Notes under the pieces: generated by a model
The model's database searches: none
The model's input: only the letters and a program-made list of their open reading frames with translations
Told to the model about the DNA's origin: nothing
Made by a program: the position numbers and the translations under genes
Assembly: GCA_049613665.1 (NCBI GenBank)
Contig: JBMZCV010000060.1
Location: 1-25,064 of the forward strand
Length of the DNA stretch: 25,064 bases
Source: JBMZCV01 sp049613665
GTDB lineage: Bacteria; Bacteroidota; Bacteroidia; Chitinophagales; UBA2359
Reading direction: 5' to 3'
In this document: positions 8,668-15,774 of the stretch, piece by piece
Layout: every line of letters begins with the position of its first letter
How positions within the stretch are numbered: the stretch's first letter is position 1

Positions 8668-8738
8668 TAAGTAGTCAGACAAAAAATAATGTGACAGCTA
8701 GTTGAAACTAATACTTCATTTTTCAACGAAGTATGTCA
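8668..8738 (-). repeat. Family B dispersed repeat, partial copy B2
   Basis: It shares the TAAGTAGTCAGACAAAAA end with copies at 10069 and 24868. The inner hairpin is a different one: ATACTTC and GAAGTAT arms around a 10-nt loop. It lies about 53 nt upstream of the preferred protease start. Confidence 0.65.
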
Positions 8739-8861
8739 AAAAACTTCAAAATCAAAGAAAGAATTCATTTTTTTGAGCCTTACCAACTACTTAGAAACGT
8801 GAAAATAATAAGGGTTACATTTCGCAACTTAACAATTAATTGTGATAAAATAATCAAATAG

Positions 8862-8882
8862 GTGTGAGTTAAAAACTCATAC
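8862..8882. other. Short hairpin, 9-bp stem, 3-nt loop
   Basis: GTGTGAGTT pairs with AACTCATAC (one G-T wobble) around AAA. No T-run follows, so a terminator role is not supported. Function unknown. Confidence 0.45.
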
Positions 8883-9148
8883 AGGTATATTTTTGTTACT
8901 TAATAAAATCAAATGTAAGACTTAATGCTTTTACTATTTCTTAGATGTAAGCTTTTTAGCCAAATTTGTTACAACTAAATATTTATATGTAACTATTGTT
9001 GTAGGTTTGCGTCTTCAAAATATAAGTAAACTATTCTCTTTTAACGTTTTTTTACATTTGTTCATATATAAGATGAAGTATTTTTAGTGTTTTAAGTGCT
9101 AAAAACTATTGATAATTTGTTTTTTTTCGAAACTAAAAAAATGCTTTT

Positions 9149-9177
9149 TTGCTTAAATTGATGCTTCTTTTAAGCAA
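9149..9177. other. Hairpin with perfect 9-bp arms
   Basis: TTGCTTAAA (9149-9157) and TTTAAGCAA (9169-9177) are perfect inverted repeats around an 11-nt loop. It sits in the gene-free region before rho and could be part of a leader or small RNA. Evidence is structural only. Confidence 0.4.
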
Positions 9178-9376
9178 TATGCAAAGGGCAAAATCTAAAT
9201 GGTTAGCTTCATAAATGGAATAGTTCTGCTTGTGAAACGATAAAAAAAGTAGTAACTTGAATAGACACTAAAGACCTAAATACTTTGTTTGACGTTTTTT
9301 TGACTAAAAAAGTTTGAAAAAAAAAGCAAAAAAAAGGTTTAGACCGTTATTTTTCCTATTTTTGCATAGTTTTTGA

Positions 9377-9484
9377 TAAGTAAACATCAAATGCTATTTA
9401 ATAAAAAGACATTTTTTTACTAACAAGTTGATATTCAGTCTGTTGGATTTCACAATTTGTGCTATGTTTTTGTCTAAGTATTTA
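9377..9484 (+). repeat. Family B dispersed repeat, copy B3
   Basis: Full-length copy in plus orientation: AATGCTATTTAATAAA near the left end, CTAACAAGTTGATATTCAG in the middle, and TTTTTGTCTAAGTATTTA at the right end. It aligns along its length with the reverse complement of 10069-10173. Confidence 0.7.
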
Positions 9485-9680
9485 ATTTACTTCGGCAAGT
9501 TGTCATTTATTTAACTAAACAAATTCTGCTATAACATATTGATAATTGAAGAAAAGCAAATGTGACATATTTTGTCTTCAACACTCAATATATTTCCTAA
9601 TCATATTTACTTTAGAACATTTCTGTTTTTAAAAAATCAACCAAATATCACCGTTTATTATATTTAGTTTAGGCAAAGCT

Positions 9681-9781
9681 ATGAAATGCCAAACGCTATT
9701 TAATATATGCACTAATTTTGTGCTGACATGTTGAAAATCAAGATGTTAGCTTCCAAATTTGGATATTTTATTTTTTTACTA
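9681..9781 (+). repeat. Family B dispersed repeat, diverged copy B4
   Basis: The left part (AATGCCAAACGCTATTTAAT) and hairpin (CTGACAT / ATGTTAG around TTGAAAATCAAG-like loop) fit family B. The right end is decayed. The stem differs from other copies by paired changes. Confidence 0.6.
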
Positions 9782-9895
9782 AAAGCTTTCTTAGAATCCG
9801 AAATTGTTTTAAATTTTTTGTTAAATTATAACAACTCTAATTGTTATTGTTTTCTAAGCTCGACAAATAATGCCCCTAATCCATATCATATAGTT

Positions 9896-9995
9896 TAAGT
9901 ATTCGGACAGATTTGTTCTACAAATTATGGAAGCTTACATGCTGAAATTTTTTTTAGCAAAAAAGGACTATTCACTAAATATTGCTTGGCACTTA
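9896..9995 (-). repeat. Family B dispersed repeat, diverged copy B5
   Basis: Starts TAAGTATTCGGACAGATTT and ends TATTGCTTGGCACTTA, both family-B ends, with a degenerate centre. Same orientation as the next copy. Confidence 0.65.
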
Positions 9996-10068
9996 TGAAA
10001 TGAAAACGATGTTTGTTAGATACAGATTAGCAATAATGCTACAATATCATCTAAGTATTTTCTCAATA

Positions 10069-10173
10069 TAAGTAGTCAGACAAAAATAAATATACATCTC
10101 GTTGAAGCTAACACACTGAACATCAATGCGTTAGCAACGAATCGACCGTTTATTAAATAGTGCTTGGCACTTA
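10069..10173 (-). repeat. Family B dispersed repeat, best full copy B6
   Basis: This is the 105-bp reference copy: TAAGTAGTCAGACAAAAATA at the left, nested inverted repeats CGTTG/CAACG and CTAACACA/TGCGTTAG in the middle, and AATAGTGCTTGGCACTTA at the right. The ends share only TAAGT as a terminal inverted repeat. It lies 145 nt upstream of rho, pointing away from it. Confidence 0.8.
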
Positions 10174-10317
10174 TTAGCATGATTCTACTGTTTATTATTA
10201 AGCGGCGGTTATAAATGTTATCTTTTTTTTTACAAAAAGCATTTTTTTCAGCCTGAAAAATAGCCTCTTAAATAATTACTTTTTTATTAAAATTACCAAA
10301 TAAAATTCACACCTTGT

Positions 10318-11934
10318 ATGTATGATATTTTGCAACTCAATGAAATGTTAGTTACTGAATTAAAGGAGATAGCCGATAGCCTAAATATTGAAAAATATAA
10401 ACGTCTTAACAAAAAAGATTTAATTTTTACTATATTAGACCACCAAGCTTTATTAAACGAATCTTCTAAAAAAAGCGAAAATATGGAAGAAGAAAAGAAA
10501 AGCCGCACTCGAATTACTACCAAAACAGTACTTCGCAAAAGAAGAGAAACCGATAGCAAGAGTAAGAGCAAAATTAAGAGCAGTGAAAAAGATGAGACAA
10601 AAAATAAAACTGTGGACTTTTCGGACGAAGCTAAAACAGATGACCGCAAACCGAAAGACGAAAACAAGCAAAAAGACCATTATCAGCGAAGTGAACGCTC
10701 TGTTTCGACTGTTAGAAACGAAAGTCGAGAGAATGAAAGAAGTATGAGCAAAGAGAGAAACGATAGAAACGATAGAAGTAACCGAAAAGAAAGGGCTAGT
10801 TCAGACTTCAATATTGAGTTAGATGGCGTTATTTCTGGCGAAGGCGTATTGGAAATGATGTTAGATGGCTATGGTTTTCTGCGGTCAGCCGATTACAACT
10901 ATCTTACTTCTCCAGATGATATTTATGTATCACCTTCTCAAATAAAGCTTTTTGGTCTCAAAACAGGAGATACTGTCCGTGGTTCTATTCGTCCGCCAAA
11001 AGAAGGCGAAAAATACTTTGCACTCCTCAAAGTGGCTCTCATAAACGGAAAACAGCCAGAAGATATCAGAGATAGAGTGCCTTTTGACTATCTCACACCG
11101 CTATTTCCTGAAGAACGCTTCAACCTTGCTACTGAGGCTACTTTATATTCTACTCGTATCATTGATTTGTTTACACCTATCGGCAAAGGACAAAGAGGCC
11201 TGATTGTGGCACAACCAAAAACAGGTAAAACCTTTTTGCTCAAAGATATTGCTAATGCTATTGCCAACAATCACCCTGAGATATATCTCATTATTTTATT
11301 GATAGATGAGCGACCTGAAGAGGTAACCGATATGGAGCGAAGCGTAAATGCTGAGGTCATTGCTTCGACGTTTGACGAGCCTGCCGAAAGACATGTGAAA
11401 GTGTCTGGTATTGTGTTGAAAAAAGCTAAAAGATTAGTAGAATGCGGCCATGATGTCGTTATTTTGCTAGACTCTATCACTCGACTAGCTCGAGCCCACA
11501 ATACAGTAGCTCCTACATCGGGCAAGGTGTTGTCGGGTGGTGTGGAGGCAAATGCTTTACACAAGCCTAAAAAGTTTTTTGGAGCAGCCAGAAATATCGA
11601 AAATGGCGGCTCGCTTACCATCTTGGCTACCGCACTTATTGATACAGGTTCAAAAATGGACGAAGTGATTTTTGAGGAGTTTAAAGGCACAGGTAATATG
11701 GAGCTACAACTCGATAGACGACTTGCCAACAAAAGAATTTATCCTGCTATTGATATTACGGCTTCTAGTACTCGACGAGAAGAACTCTTACTAGACCGTG
11801 ATGTGTTGCAACGCATGTGGATTTTGCGTAATCAAACTGCTGATATGAATACCGAAGAAGCTATGAACTTTTTGTTGCGATATATGCGTGGCACTCGTTC
11901 CAACGAAGATTTTTTGACTTCGATGAATGGATAA
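10318..11934 (+). CDS. rho: Transcription termination factor Rho with long disordered insertion
   Basis: The 538-residue protein has a Rho N-terminal helical domain (about 1-45), a low-complexity K/R/E/S/N-rich insertion (about 46-163), an RNA-binding OB-fold (about 166-245; D-G-Y-G-F-L-R at 183-189) and the RecA-like hexameric ATPase. The P-loop is A-Q-P-K-T-G-K-T (298-305), the Walker B region V-V-I-L-L-D-S-I-T-R-L (380-390), and the Q/R-loop segment G-S-K-M-D-E-V-I-F-E-E-F-K-G-T-G-N (444-460) is intact. Rho binds nascent RNA and translocates 5' to 3' to dislodge RNA polymerase. E. coli Rho is about 419 residues; the extra length is almost entirely the insertion. Long N-terminal insertions are usual in Bacteroidota, and in Bacteroides thetaiotaomicron one is reported to drive condensate formation. 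Monocistronic, with a strong hairpin terminator 157 nt downstream. Confidence 0.98.
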   Translation: MYDILQLNEMLVTELKEIADSLNIEKYKRLNKKDLIFTILDHQALLNESSKKSENMEEEKKSRTRITTKTVLRKRRETDSKSKSKIKSSEKDETKNKTVDFSDEAKTDDRKPKDENKQKDHYQRSERSVSTVRNESRENERSMSKERNDRNDRSNRKERASSDFNIELDGVISGEGVLEMMLDGYGFLRSADYNYLTSPDDIYVSPSQIKLFGLKTGDTVRGSIRPPKEGEKYFALLKVALINGKQPEDIRDRVPFDYLTPLFPEERFNLATEATLYSTRIIDLFTPIGKGQRGLIVAQPKTGKTFLLKDIANAIANNHPEIYLIILLIDERPEEVTDMERSVNAEVIASTFDEPAERHVKVSGIVLKKAKRLVECGHDVVILLDSITRLARAHNTVAPTSGKVLSGGVEANALHKPKKFFGAARNIENGGSLTILATALIDTGSKMDEVIFEEFKGTGNMELQLDRRLANKRIYPAIDITASSTRREELLLDRDVLQRMWILRNQTADMNTEEAMNFLLRYMRGTRSNEDFLTSMNG

Positions 11935-11954
11935 AAATAACAATTGTAGTTTCC

Positions 11955-12058
11955 TAAGTGCCAAACACTATTCAATAAACAGTCGATTTGTTGCTAAGGC
12001 ATTGAAAGTAAAATGCTAACTTCAATGAGATGTCAGCTTGCTTTCGTTTAGGTACTTA
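11955..12058 (+). repeat. Family B dispersed repeat, copy B7
   Basis: Begins TAAGTGCCAAACACTATT and ends TTAGGTACTTA. It sits between the rho stop codon and its terminator hairpin, so it would be transcribed as part of the rho 3' untranslated region. It is the clearest copy not upstream of a gene. Confidence 0.75.
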
Positions 12059-12090
12059 ATTGTTACTGCAAATAATATTACTGACTTTTT

Positions 12091-12145
12091 TGTCATTATA
12101 AACATCTTTTTCTAATAGCAAAAGATGTTTGTAATGACATTTTTA
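12091..12145 (+). terminator. Intrinsic terminator-like hairpin after rho
   Basis: Arms 12091-12110 and 12120-12139 form a 20-bp stem (TGTCATTATAAACATCTTTT with its complement, one T-G wobble) around a 9-nt loop, followed by TTTTTATTTT. It is also preceded by a T-run, so it could act on both strands for the convergent genes. Confidence 0.8.
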
Positions 12146-12178
12146 TTTTGTTATTTTTTGGTTACTCAAATAATAAAA

Positions 12179-12328
12179 CAATGATTCTGACATTTTTTAT
12201 AACAATTTTCAGTTGAATAAAAAAAAACGCTTTTTGATAAGAGAAACATACTATTTTTCAGTTCAAAAGGCTGCAAATTTTGGCCACCTTAGCCTAAAAA
12301 AATAGTATGTTTAAGCCTTTGATAAAAG
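12179..12328 (+). repeat. Family A dispersed palindromic repeat, copy A2
   Basis: Long copy: starts CAATGATTCTGACATTTTTT, includes CAGTTGAATAAAAAAA, then AAACATACTATTTTT and its inverted partner AAAAATAGTATGTTT, and ends CCTTTGATAAAA. It ends within a few bases of the GT2 stop codon on the other strand. Confidence 0.85.
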
Positions 12329-12331
12329 AAC

Positions 12332-13270
12332 CTATAAATTTACTTTATCTTCCACATGATAATTATTTTTGTAAGGCGAATTTCGAGCCACCAACTCGCC
12401 AATAAAACCAGCCAAAAACAACTGTGAGCCAACAATAATAAAGAGCAAACCAAAATAAAAAAGTGGTCGTGTTGTCATGCCATAGTGCATAAAAGAAAGC
12501 CGCATAGCTGCCAAATAGAATGTGATACTAAAACCGATAACAAAAAGAACAGTTCCTATAAGGCCAAAAAAGTGCATTGGCTTTTTGCCAAATTTGCTCA
12601 TAAAAAATATCGTCATCAAATCCAGAAAGCCATTGATAAAGCGATTGAGACCAAATTTTGTATGTCCATATTTTCTAGCACGATGTTGCACCACCTTTTC
12701 GCCTATGCGTGTGTAGCCTTCCCAGCGTGCCATAGCAGGAATATAACGGTGCATTTCGCCATAAATCTCTACATTTTTGACTACTGCCTTTTGATACGAT
12801 TTCAAACCACAATTCATGTCATGCAGTTTTATGCCTGTTACCCAACGAGAAACGCCATTATACAATTTTGTCGGAATTGTTTTTGTGAGTGGGTCATGTC
12901 GTTCTTTTTTCCAGCCCGAAACAATATGAAAATTCTCCTCTTTGATGAGCCGATACAATTCGGGAATTTCATCAGGGCTATCTTGCAAATCTGCATCCAT
13001 CGTAATCACTACTTCGCCTTCTACCACCGCAAAAGCCTCATTCAAAGCCGCCGATTTGCCATAGTTTCGCCGAAATTTGATACCTTTTACTTGCTCATGT
13101 TTCATCGAAAGCTCCTGTATAATTTGCCAAGACTTGTCGGTGCTGCCATCATCTACCATCACAATTTCATATATATAACCCTCATTATCACAGACTTTTA
13201 CAATCCAAGCAATCAATTCAGGCAAAGATTCTTCTTCATTTAATAAAGGAATGACAATAGATAAATTCAT
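12332..13270 (-). CDS. Glycosyltransferase family 2, DPM1/GtrB-like with C-terminal membrane anchor
   Basis: The 312-residue protein has an N-terminal GT-A fold: N-E-E-E at 11-14, D-D-G-S at 40-43 and the metal-binding D-A-D-L-Q-D at 92-97. These fit polyprenyl-phosphate sugar synthases and GtrB/ArnC-like enzymes, which load a sugar from a nucleotide donor onto undecaprenyl phosphate. Two C-terminal membrane helices lie at about 237-257 and 272-295, giving the common 310-330-residue architecture. The product could feed a GT-C enzyme such as the one at 2780-4177, but they are about 8 kb apart, so that link is inference. Monocistronic; a partial family-B repeat lies about 26 nt upstream of the start and a family-A repeat abuts its stop. 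Confidence 0.92.
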   Translation of the reverse strand: MNLSIVIPLLNEEESLPELIAWIVKVCDNEGYIYEIVMVDDGSTDKSWQIIQELSMKHEQVKGIKFRRNYGKSAALNEAFAVVEGEVVITMDADLQDSPDEIPELYRLIKEENFHIVSGWKKERHDPLTKTIPTKLYNGVSRWVTGIKLHDMNCGLKSYQKAVVKNVEIYGEMHRYIPAMARWEGYTRIGEKVVQHRARKYGHTKFGLNRFINGFLDLMTIFFMSKFGKKPMHFFGLIGTVLFVIGFSITFYLAAMRLSFMHYGMTTRPLFYFGLLFIIVGSQLFLAGFIGELVARNSPYKNNYHVEDKVNL

Positions 13271-13295
13271 GATGTTTTCGTTTTTTTATAAATGT

Positions 13296-13369
13296 TTAGA
13301 TAGTCAGAAAAATTTATTCAACAAATTGTGAAATCTAACACACTAAAATTCAAGGCATTAGCACAAATA
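13296..13369 (-). repeat. Family B dispersed repeat, partial copy B8
   Basis: TAGTCAGAAAAATTTATT followed by CTAACACACTAAAATTCAAG and GCATTAGCA matches the first two thirds of the reference copy. The far end is missing. It lies upstream of the GT2 gene, in the usual orientation. Confidence 0.65.
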
Positions 13370-13463
13370 TAAGATAGTTTTTCTAAAGACTGCAAAAAAA
13401 ATAAATTATGCAGTCTATTGTCTTAGAAAATTCTTAAAATAGCACCTAAACCTAAAAAAAACA

Positions 13464-14261
13464 ATGCAAAAAACAAAGATTTTTATCGACCAAATGCAAA
13501 GAAAAATAGTGTTAAAACAATATCCGCCCAAAAGAATAATCTCTTTAGTGCCTTCGCAAACCGAATTGTTGGCAGATTTAGGCTTGGATAAAGAGGTAGT
13601 AGGCATTACCAAATTTTGCATTTATCCGAACCGTTGGTTTCGTGAAAAAAAGCGTGTTGGTGGCACAAAAGACTTTAAAATAGCAGAAATTGAGGCTTTA
13701 GAGCCAGATATTATCATTGCTAACAAAGAAGAAAATGAACCGCAAAAAATAGAAATTTTAGCCAAAAAATATCCTATTTGGATAAGCGATATTCAAAATT
13801 TGGAGCAGGCTTATGAAATGATTCGAGCTATTGGACATTTGACAAATAAAGAAAAAGAAGCTACCTTTTTGCTAAAAAAACTTCGTGAAAAAATGACTAT
13901 TTTGCCCAAAATAAAAAAATGGCATGTGGCTTATTTTATTTGGCGAAAGCCTTATATGGCTGCCGCAAAAAATACTTTTATTGATGAAATATTAGAATAT
14001 TGTGGTTTCACAAATGTATTAAGCCTTGATTATGAGCGTTATCCTGTCGTTTTGTTAGAAAATTTGAAAAACTTAAAATTAGACATTATTTTTTTATCTT
14101 CAGAGCCTTATCCATTCAAAGAAAAGCATATAGCTGAAATAAAAACAATTTTGCCTCATGTTAAAGTCGTACTTGTCGATGGTGAAATGTTTTCGTGGTA
14201 TGGCAGTCGCTTGCTTAAAACGGCTGATTATTGCAAAAAATTATTGCTAGAGCTTGCATAG
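13464..14261 (+). CDS. Cytoplasmic BtuF/TroA-like helical-backbone metal or corrinoid binding protein
   Basis: The 265-residue protein matches the helical-backbone substrate-binding fold: S-L-V-P-S-Q-T-E-L-L at 27-36, V-G-G-T-K-D-F at 65-71 and P-D-I-I-I-A-N-K-E-E-N at 81-91 are the expected BtuF-like elements. The second lobe ends with F-S-W-Y-G-S-R near 250. BtuF-type proteins normally deliver cobalamin or metal chelates to an ABC importer from the periplasm, but this one has no signal peptide or lipobox, and no ABC permease or ATPase is adjacent. It may therefore act in the cytoplasm or bind another ligand. The start is the ATG at 13464; Met11 is possible. Upstream I see no cobalamin riboswitch consensus. 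Confidence 0.75.
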   Translation: MQKTKIFIDQMQRKIVLKQYPPKRIISLVPSQTELLADLGLDKEVVGITKFCIYPNRWFREKKRVGGTKDFKIAEIEALEPDIIIANKEENEPQKIEILAKKYPIWISDIQNLEQAYEMIRAIGHLTNKEKEATFLLKKLREKMTILPKIKKWHVAYFIWRKPYMAAAKNTFIDEILEYCGFTNVLSLDYERYPVVLLENLKNLKLDIIFLSSEPYPFKEKHIAEIKTILPHVKVVLVDGEMFSWYGSRLLKTADYCKKLLLELA

Positions 14262-14309
14262 TTTTTTTTATTTTCAGAAAACTTATTTGATATATAACAA
14301 TTTGTTTTA

Positions 14310-14348
14310 TTTAGAAAAAAGCGAAATTTTAATGTTTTTTTTTCTAAA
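14310..14348 (+). terminator. Possible weak terminator hairpin
   Basis: TTTAGAAAAAA (14310-14320) pairs with TTTTTTCTAAA (14338-14348) around a 17-nt loop, about 50 nt after the BtuF-like stop. The stem is purely A/T-rich and no clean T-run follows, so support is modest. Confidence 0.3.
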
Positions 14349-14460
14349 CGGTATGTTTTTTGCTATTCTATGAAATAGTGTTTGCCACCAAAACCATCAA
14401 GCATTTAGTTTACTATATAAAAAAAATGCTTACTTTGTAAAAAAACAATAATATAGTATT

Positions 14461-15261
14461 ATGAAACTTACAAAAACCACATTAACGATAACATTACTAC
14501 TTTTGATTTCGCTGAGTTTGACAACATATGGCCAAAATAGACGCAATCAACAAGCTAAAAATAATAAAACCAAAACGAAACAAAAAACTAATGTTGCTCA
14601 AAAAAGTAATGGAGAGCCTTTGAAATTTAAATTGAAAAAAGCTCCTAAAATAGCGGTAAGCGAAATTTTTGAGTCAATGAGTCAAGGGCAAAAACCTGGT
14701 TTGAAAGTCAATATTCCTGATGGAAATCTTGCTAGCGTAACAGCAAATTGGCGAAAATATATCAAAACCTATGATGGCCGTGTCAAAGCCAAGCGTGACG
14801 AAATTGTAGCCACAAAGAGCATGATTGAAGACATTAGCGATACGCCAATAAATATTTATACAAAGATAGAGGCTTTTTCAGGCGGTGTATTGCTCAAAGC
14901 TTTTTTTGATTTGGATAGTGTTTATTTGACCAAAAAAATCAATCAAGCAAAATTTAATGTTGCAGCAAATATTTTGCAAGATTTTGCTGTTACGGAATCT
15001 GCCACAGGTATGCAGCTAGAATTGAAATGGGAAGAAGAAAAATTGTTGAAACTTTCCAATGACAGAAAAGCATTGCAGGCCAGAGAAATAGACTTGTTGC
15101 AGCGTTTGGAAGGTTATAAAAAAGCGATGAAACAGGCAGAAATAGAACTCAAAGAAACAAAAAAACAACAAGAGTTGAAAAATAAAGCTACACAAAATCA
15201 AGTTAATATAGTAGAACAGTTGCGACACAATTTGAAATCTGTTTTTACGAAAAGGTATTAA
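14461..15261 (+). CDS. Secreted coiled-coil protein of unknown function
   Basis: The 266-residue protein has a clear signal peptide (hydrophobic about 7-20, cleavage likely after T-Y-G at about 24). A basic N/K/T/Q-rich linker (about 26-52) follows, then a short mixed region (55-185), and a long charged helix with coiled-coil character (about 188-260). I do not recognise a domain and see no type IX sorting tail or lipobox, so it is probably periplasmic. A TACTTTG at 14431-14437, about 24 nt upstream of the ATG, resembles a Bacteroidota -7 box but has no clear partner. A strong terminator follows 35 nt after the stop, so it is probably transcribed alone. Confidence 0.75.
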   Translation: MKLTKTTLTITLLLLISLSLTTYGQNRRNQQAKNNKTKTKQKTNVAQKSNGEPLKFKLKKAPKIAVSEIFESMSQGQKPGLKVNIPDGNLASVTANWRKYIKTYDGRVKAKRDEIVATKSMIEDISDTPINIYTKIEAFSGGVLLKAFFDLDSVYLTKKINQAKFNVAANILQDFAVTESATGMQLELKWEEEKLLKLSNDRKALQAREIDLLQRLEGYKKAMKQAEIELKETKKQQELKNKATQNQVNIVEQLRHNLKSVFTKRY

Positions 15262-15296
15262 GCCACTCAAAACATAAAGAATTTTGGAACATGATT

Positions 15297-15334
15297 AAGC
15301 ATGATATATTTTAGGATATATCGTGCTTTTTTTT
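15297..15334 (+). terminator. Intrinsic terminator of the coiled-coil protein gene
   Basis: AAGCATGATATAT (15297-15309) pairs with ATATATCGTGCTT (15316-15328), a 13-bp stem with one wobble and a 6-nt loop, running directly into eight Ts. Confidence 0.88.
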
Positions 15335-15348
15335 GCAGCTATGTTTTT

Positions 15349-15451
15349 TTTGACAAAAAAGGCACACTACTTTTCAGTTCAAAAATCTGTGAAGTTTGCA
15401 AATATTGGCCGTTTTAAGCTAGAAAAAATAGCATATCTAAACGTATGATGA
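15349..15451 (+). repeat. Family A dispersed repeat, diverged copy A3
   Basis: TTTTCAGTTCAAAAATCTGT and GCAAATATTGGCC...GAAAAAATAGCATAT align with copies A1, A2 and A4, but the stem arms have decayed. It directly follows a terminator, downstream of a gene end as with the other copies. Confidence 0.7.
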
Positions 15452-15534
15452 AATTACTGTAAATAAAAATATGCCAAATATATTTGAGATTTGATTGTAA
15501 AGAAGTGCAAAGTCATACATCGCCGAAAATGTTT

Positions 15535-15641
15535 TAAACACCAAATACTATTCAATAAAGCGTTCGTTTAGTTGCTCACGCCTTGAAAATTAAGATGTTG
15601 TATTGTTCTGAAATGCCTAAAAACTTCTGAACGACTACTTA
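15535..15641 (+). repeat. Family B dispersed repeat, copy B9
   Basis: TAAACACCAAATACTATTCA at the left and GAACGACTACTTA at the right match the family-B ends in plus orientation; the central hairpin is weak. It lies 134 nt upstream of the sulfotransferase start, in the usual orientation towards the gene. Confidence 0.65.
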
Positions 15642-15708
15642 AATATATGCAGCACACATTTTTTTTACAGCAACAAAAAACGTATTCATAGGCTCATCTA
15701 GCCAAAAA

Positions 15709-15740
15709 TTTTGTACAACTCTATATAATTGTGTATTTTG
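15709..15740 (+). promoter_or_regulatory. Promoter-like pair upstream of the sulfotransferase genes
   Basis: TTTTG (15709-15713) and TATTTTG (15734-15740) are separated by 20 nt, close to the Bacteroidota pattern TTG-N(17-23)-TAnnTTTG (the -7 box is one base short). The start codon lies 34 nt downstream. Confidence 0.35.
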
Positions 15741-15774
15741 CAAACCATAAAATGTTAGCACAAAATTTGAAACA

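Larger units (their letters stand above)
8739..10317. other. Gene-free 1.6-kb region upstream of rho
   Basis: No reading frame of useful length or coding character is present on either strand. The region separates the divergent protease and rho genes and contains four family-B repeats (two per orientation) and two perfect or near-perfect hairpins (8862-8882 and 9149-9177). A TATTTTTG at 9357-9364 matches the Bacteroidota -7 consensus TAnnTTTG but lacks a well-spaced -33 partner. It may hold a long rho leader, a small RNA, or only repeat debris; I cannot tell which. Confidence 0.7.
11935..12331. other. Convergent intergenic region with two repeats and a terminator
   Basis: Between rho and the GT2 gene lie, in order, family-B copy B7, a strong hairpin terminator and family-A copy A2. 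No coding frame is seen. Confidence 0.75.
15262..15774. other. Intergenic region: terminator, two repeats, promoter-like site
   Basis: In order it holds an intrinsic terminator (15297-15334), family-A copy A3, family-B copy B9 and a promoter-like pair before the sulfotransferase gene. No coding frame is credible. Confidence 0.7.

Noticed and set aside
8616..8726. 37-residue N-terminal extension of the protease
   Set aside because: Most of it lies within or next to a family-B repeat and would bury the signal peptide; the ATG at 8615 gives a normal secreted protein.
8739..10317. tRNA, tmRNA or riboswitch in the long gene-free region
   Set aside because: I saw no T-loop GGTTCGAATCC-like sequence, no CCA-ended cloverleaf and no known riboswitch core; a covariance-model search would be needed to exclude them.
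14365..14392. Fragment AAATAGTGTTTGCCACC resembling the right end of repeat B
   Set aside because: Only about 15 bases match, with no further family-B sequence beside it.
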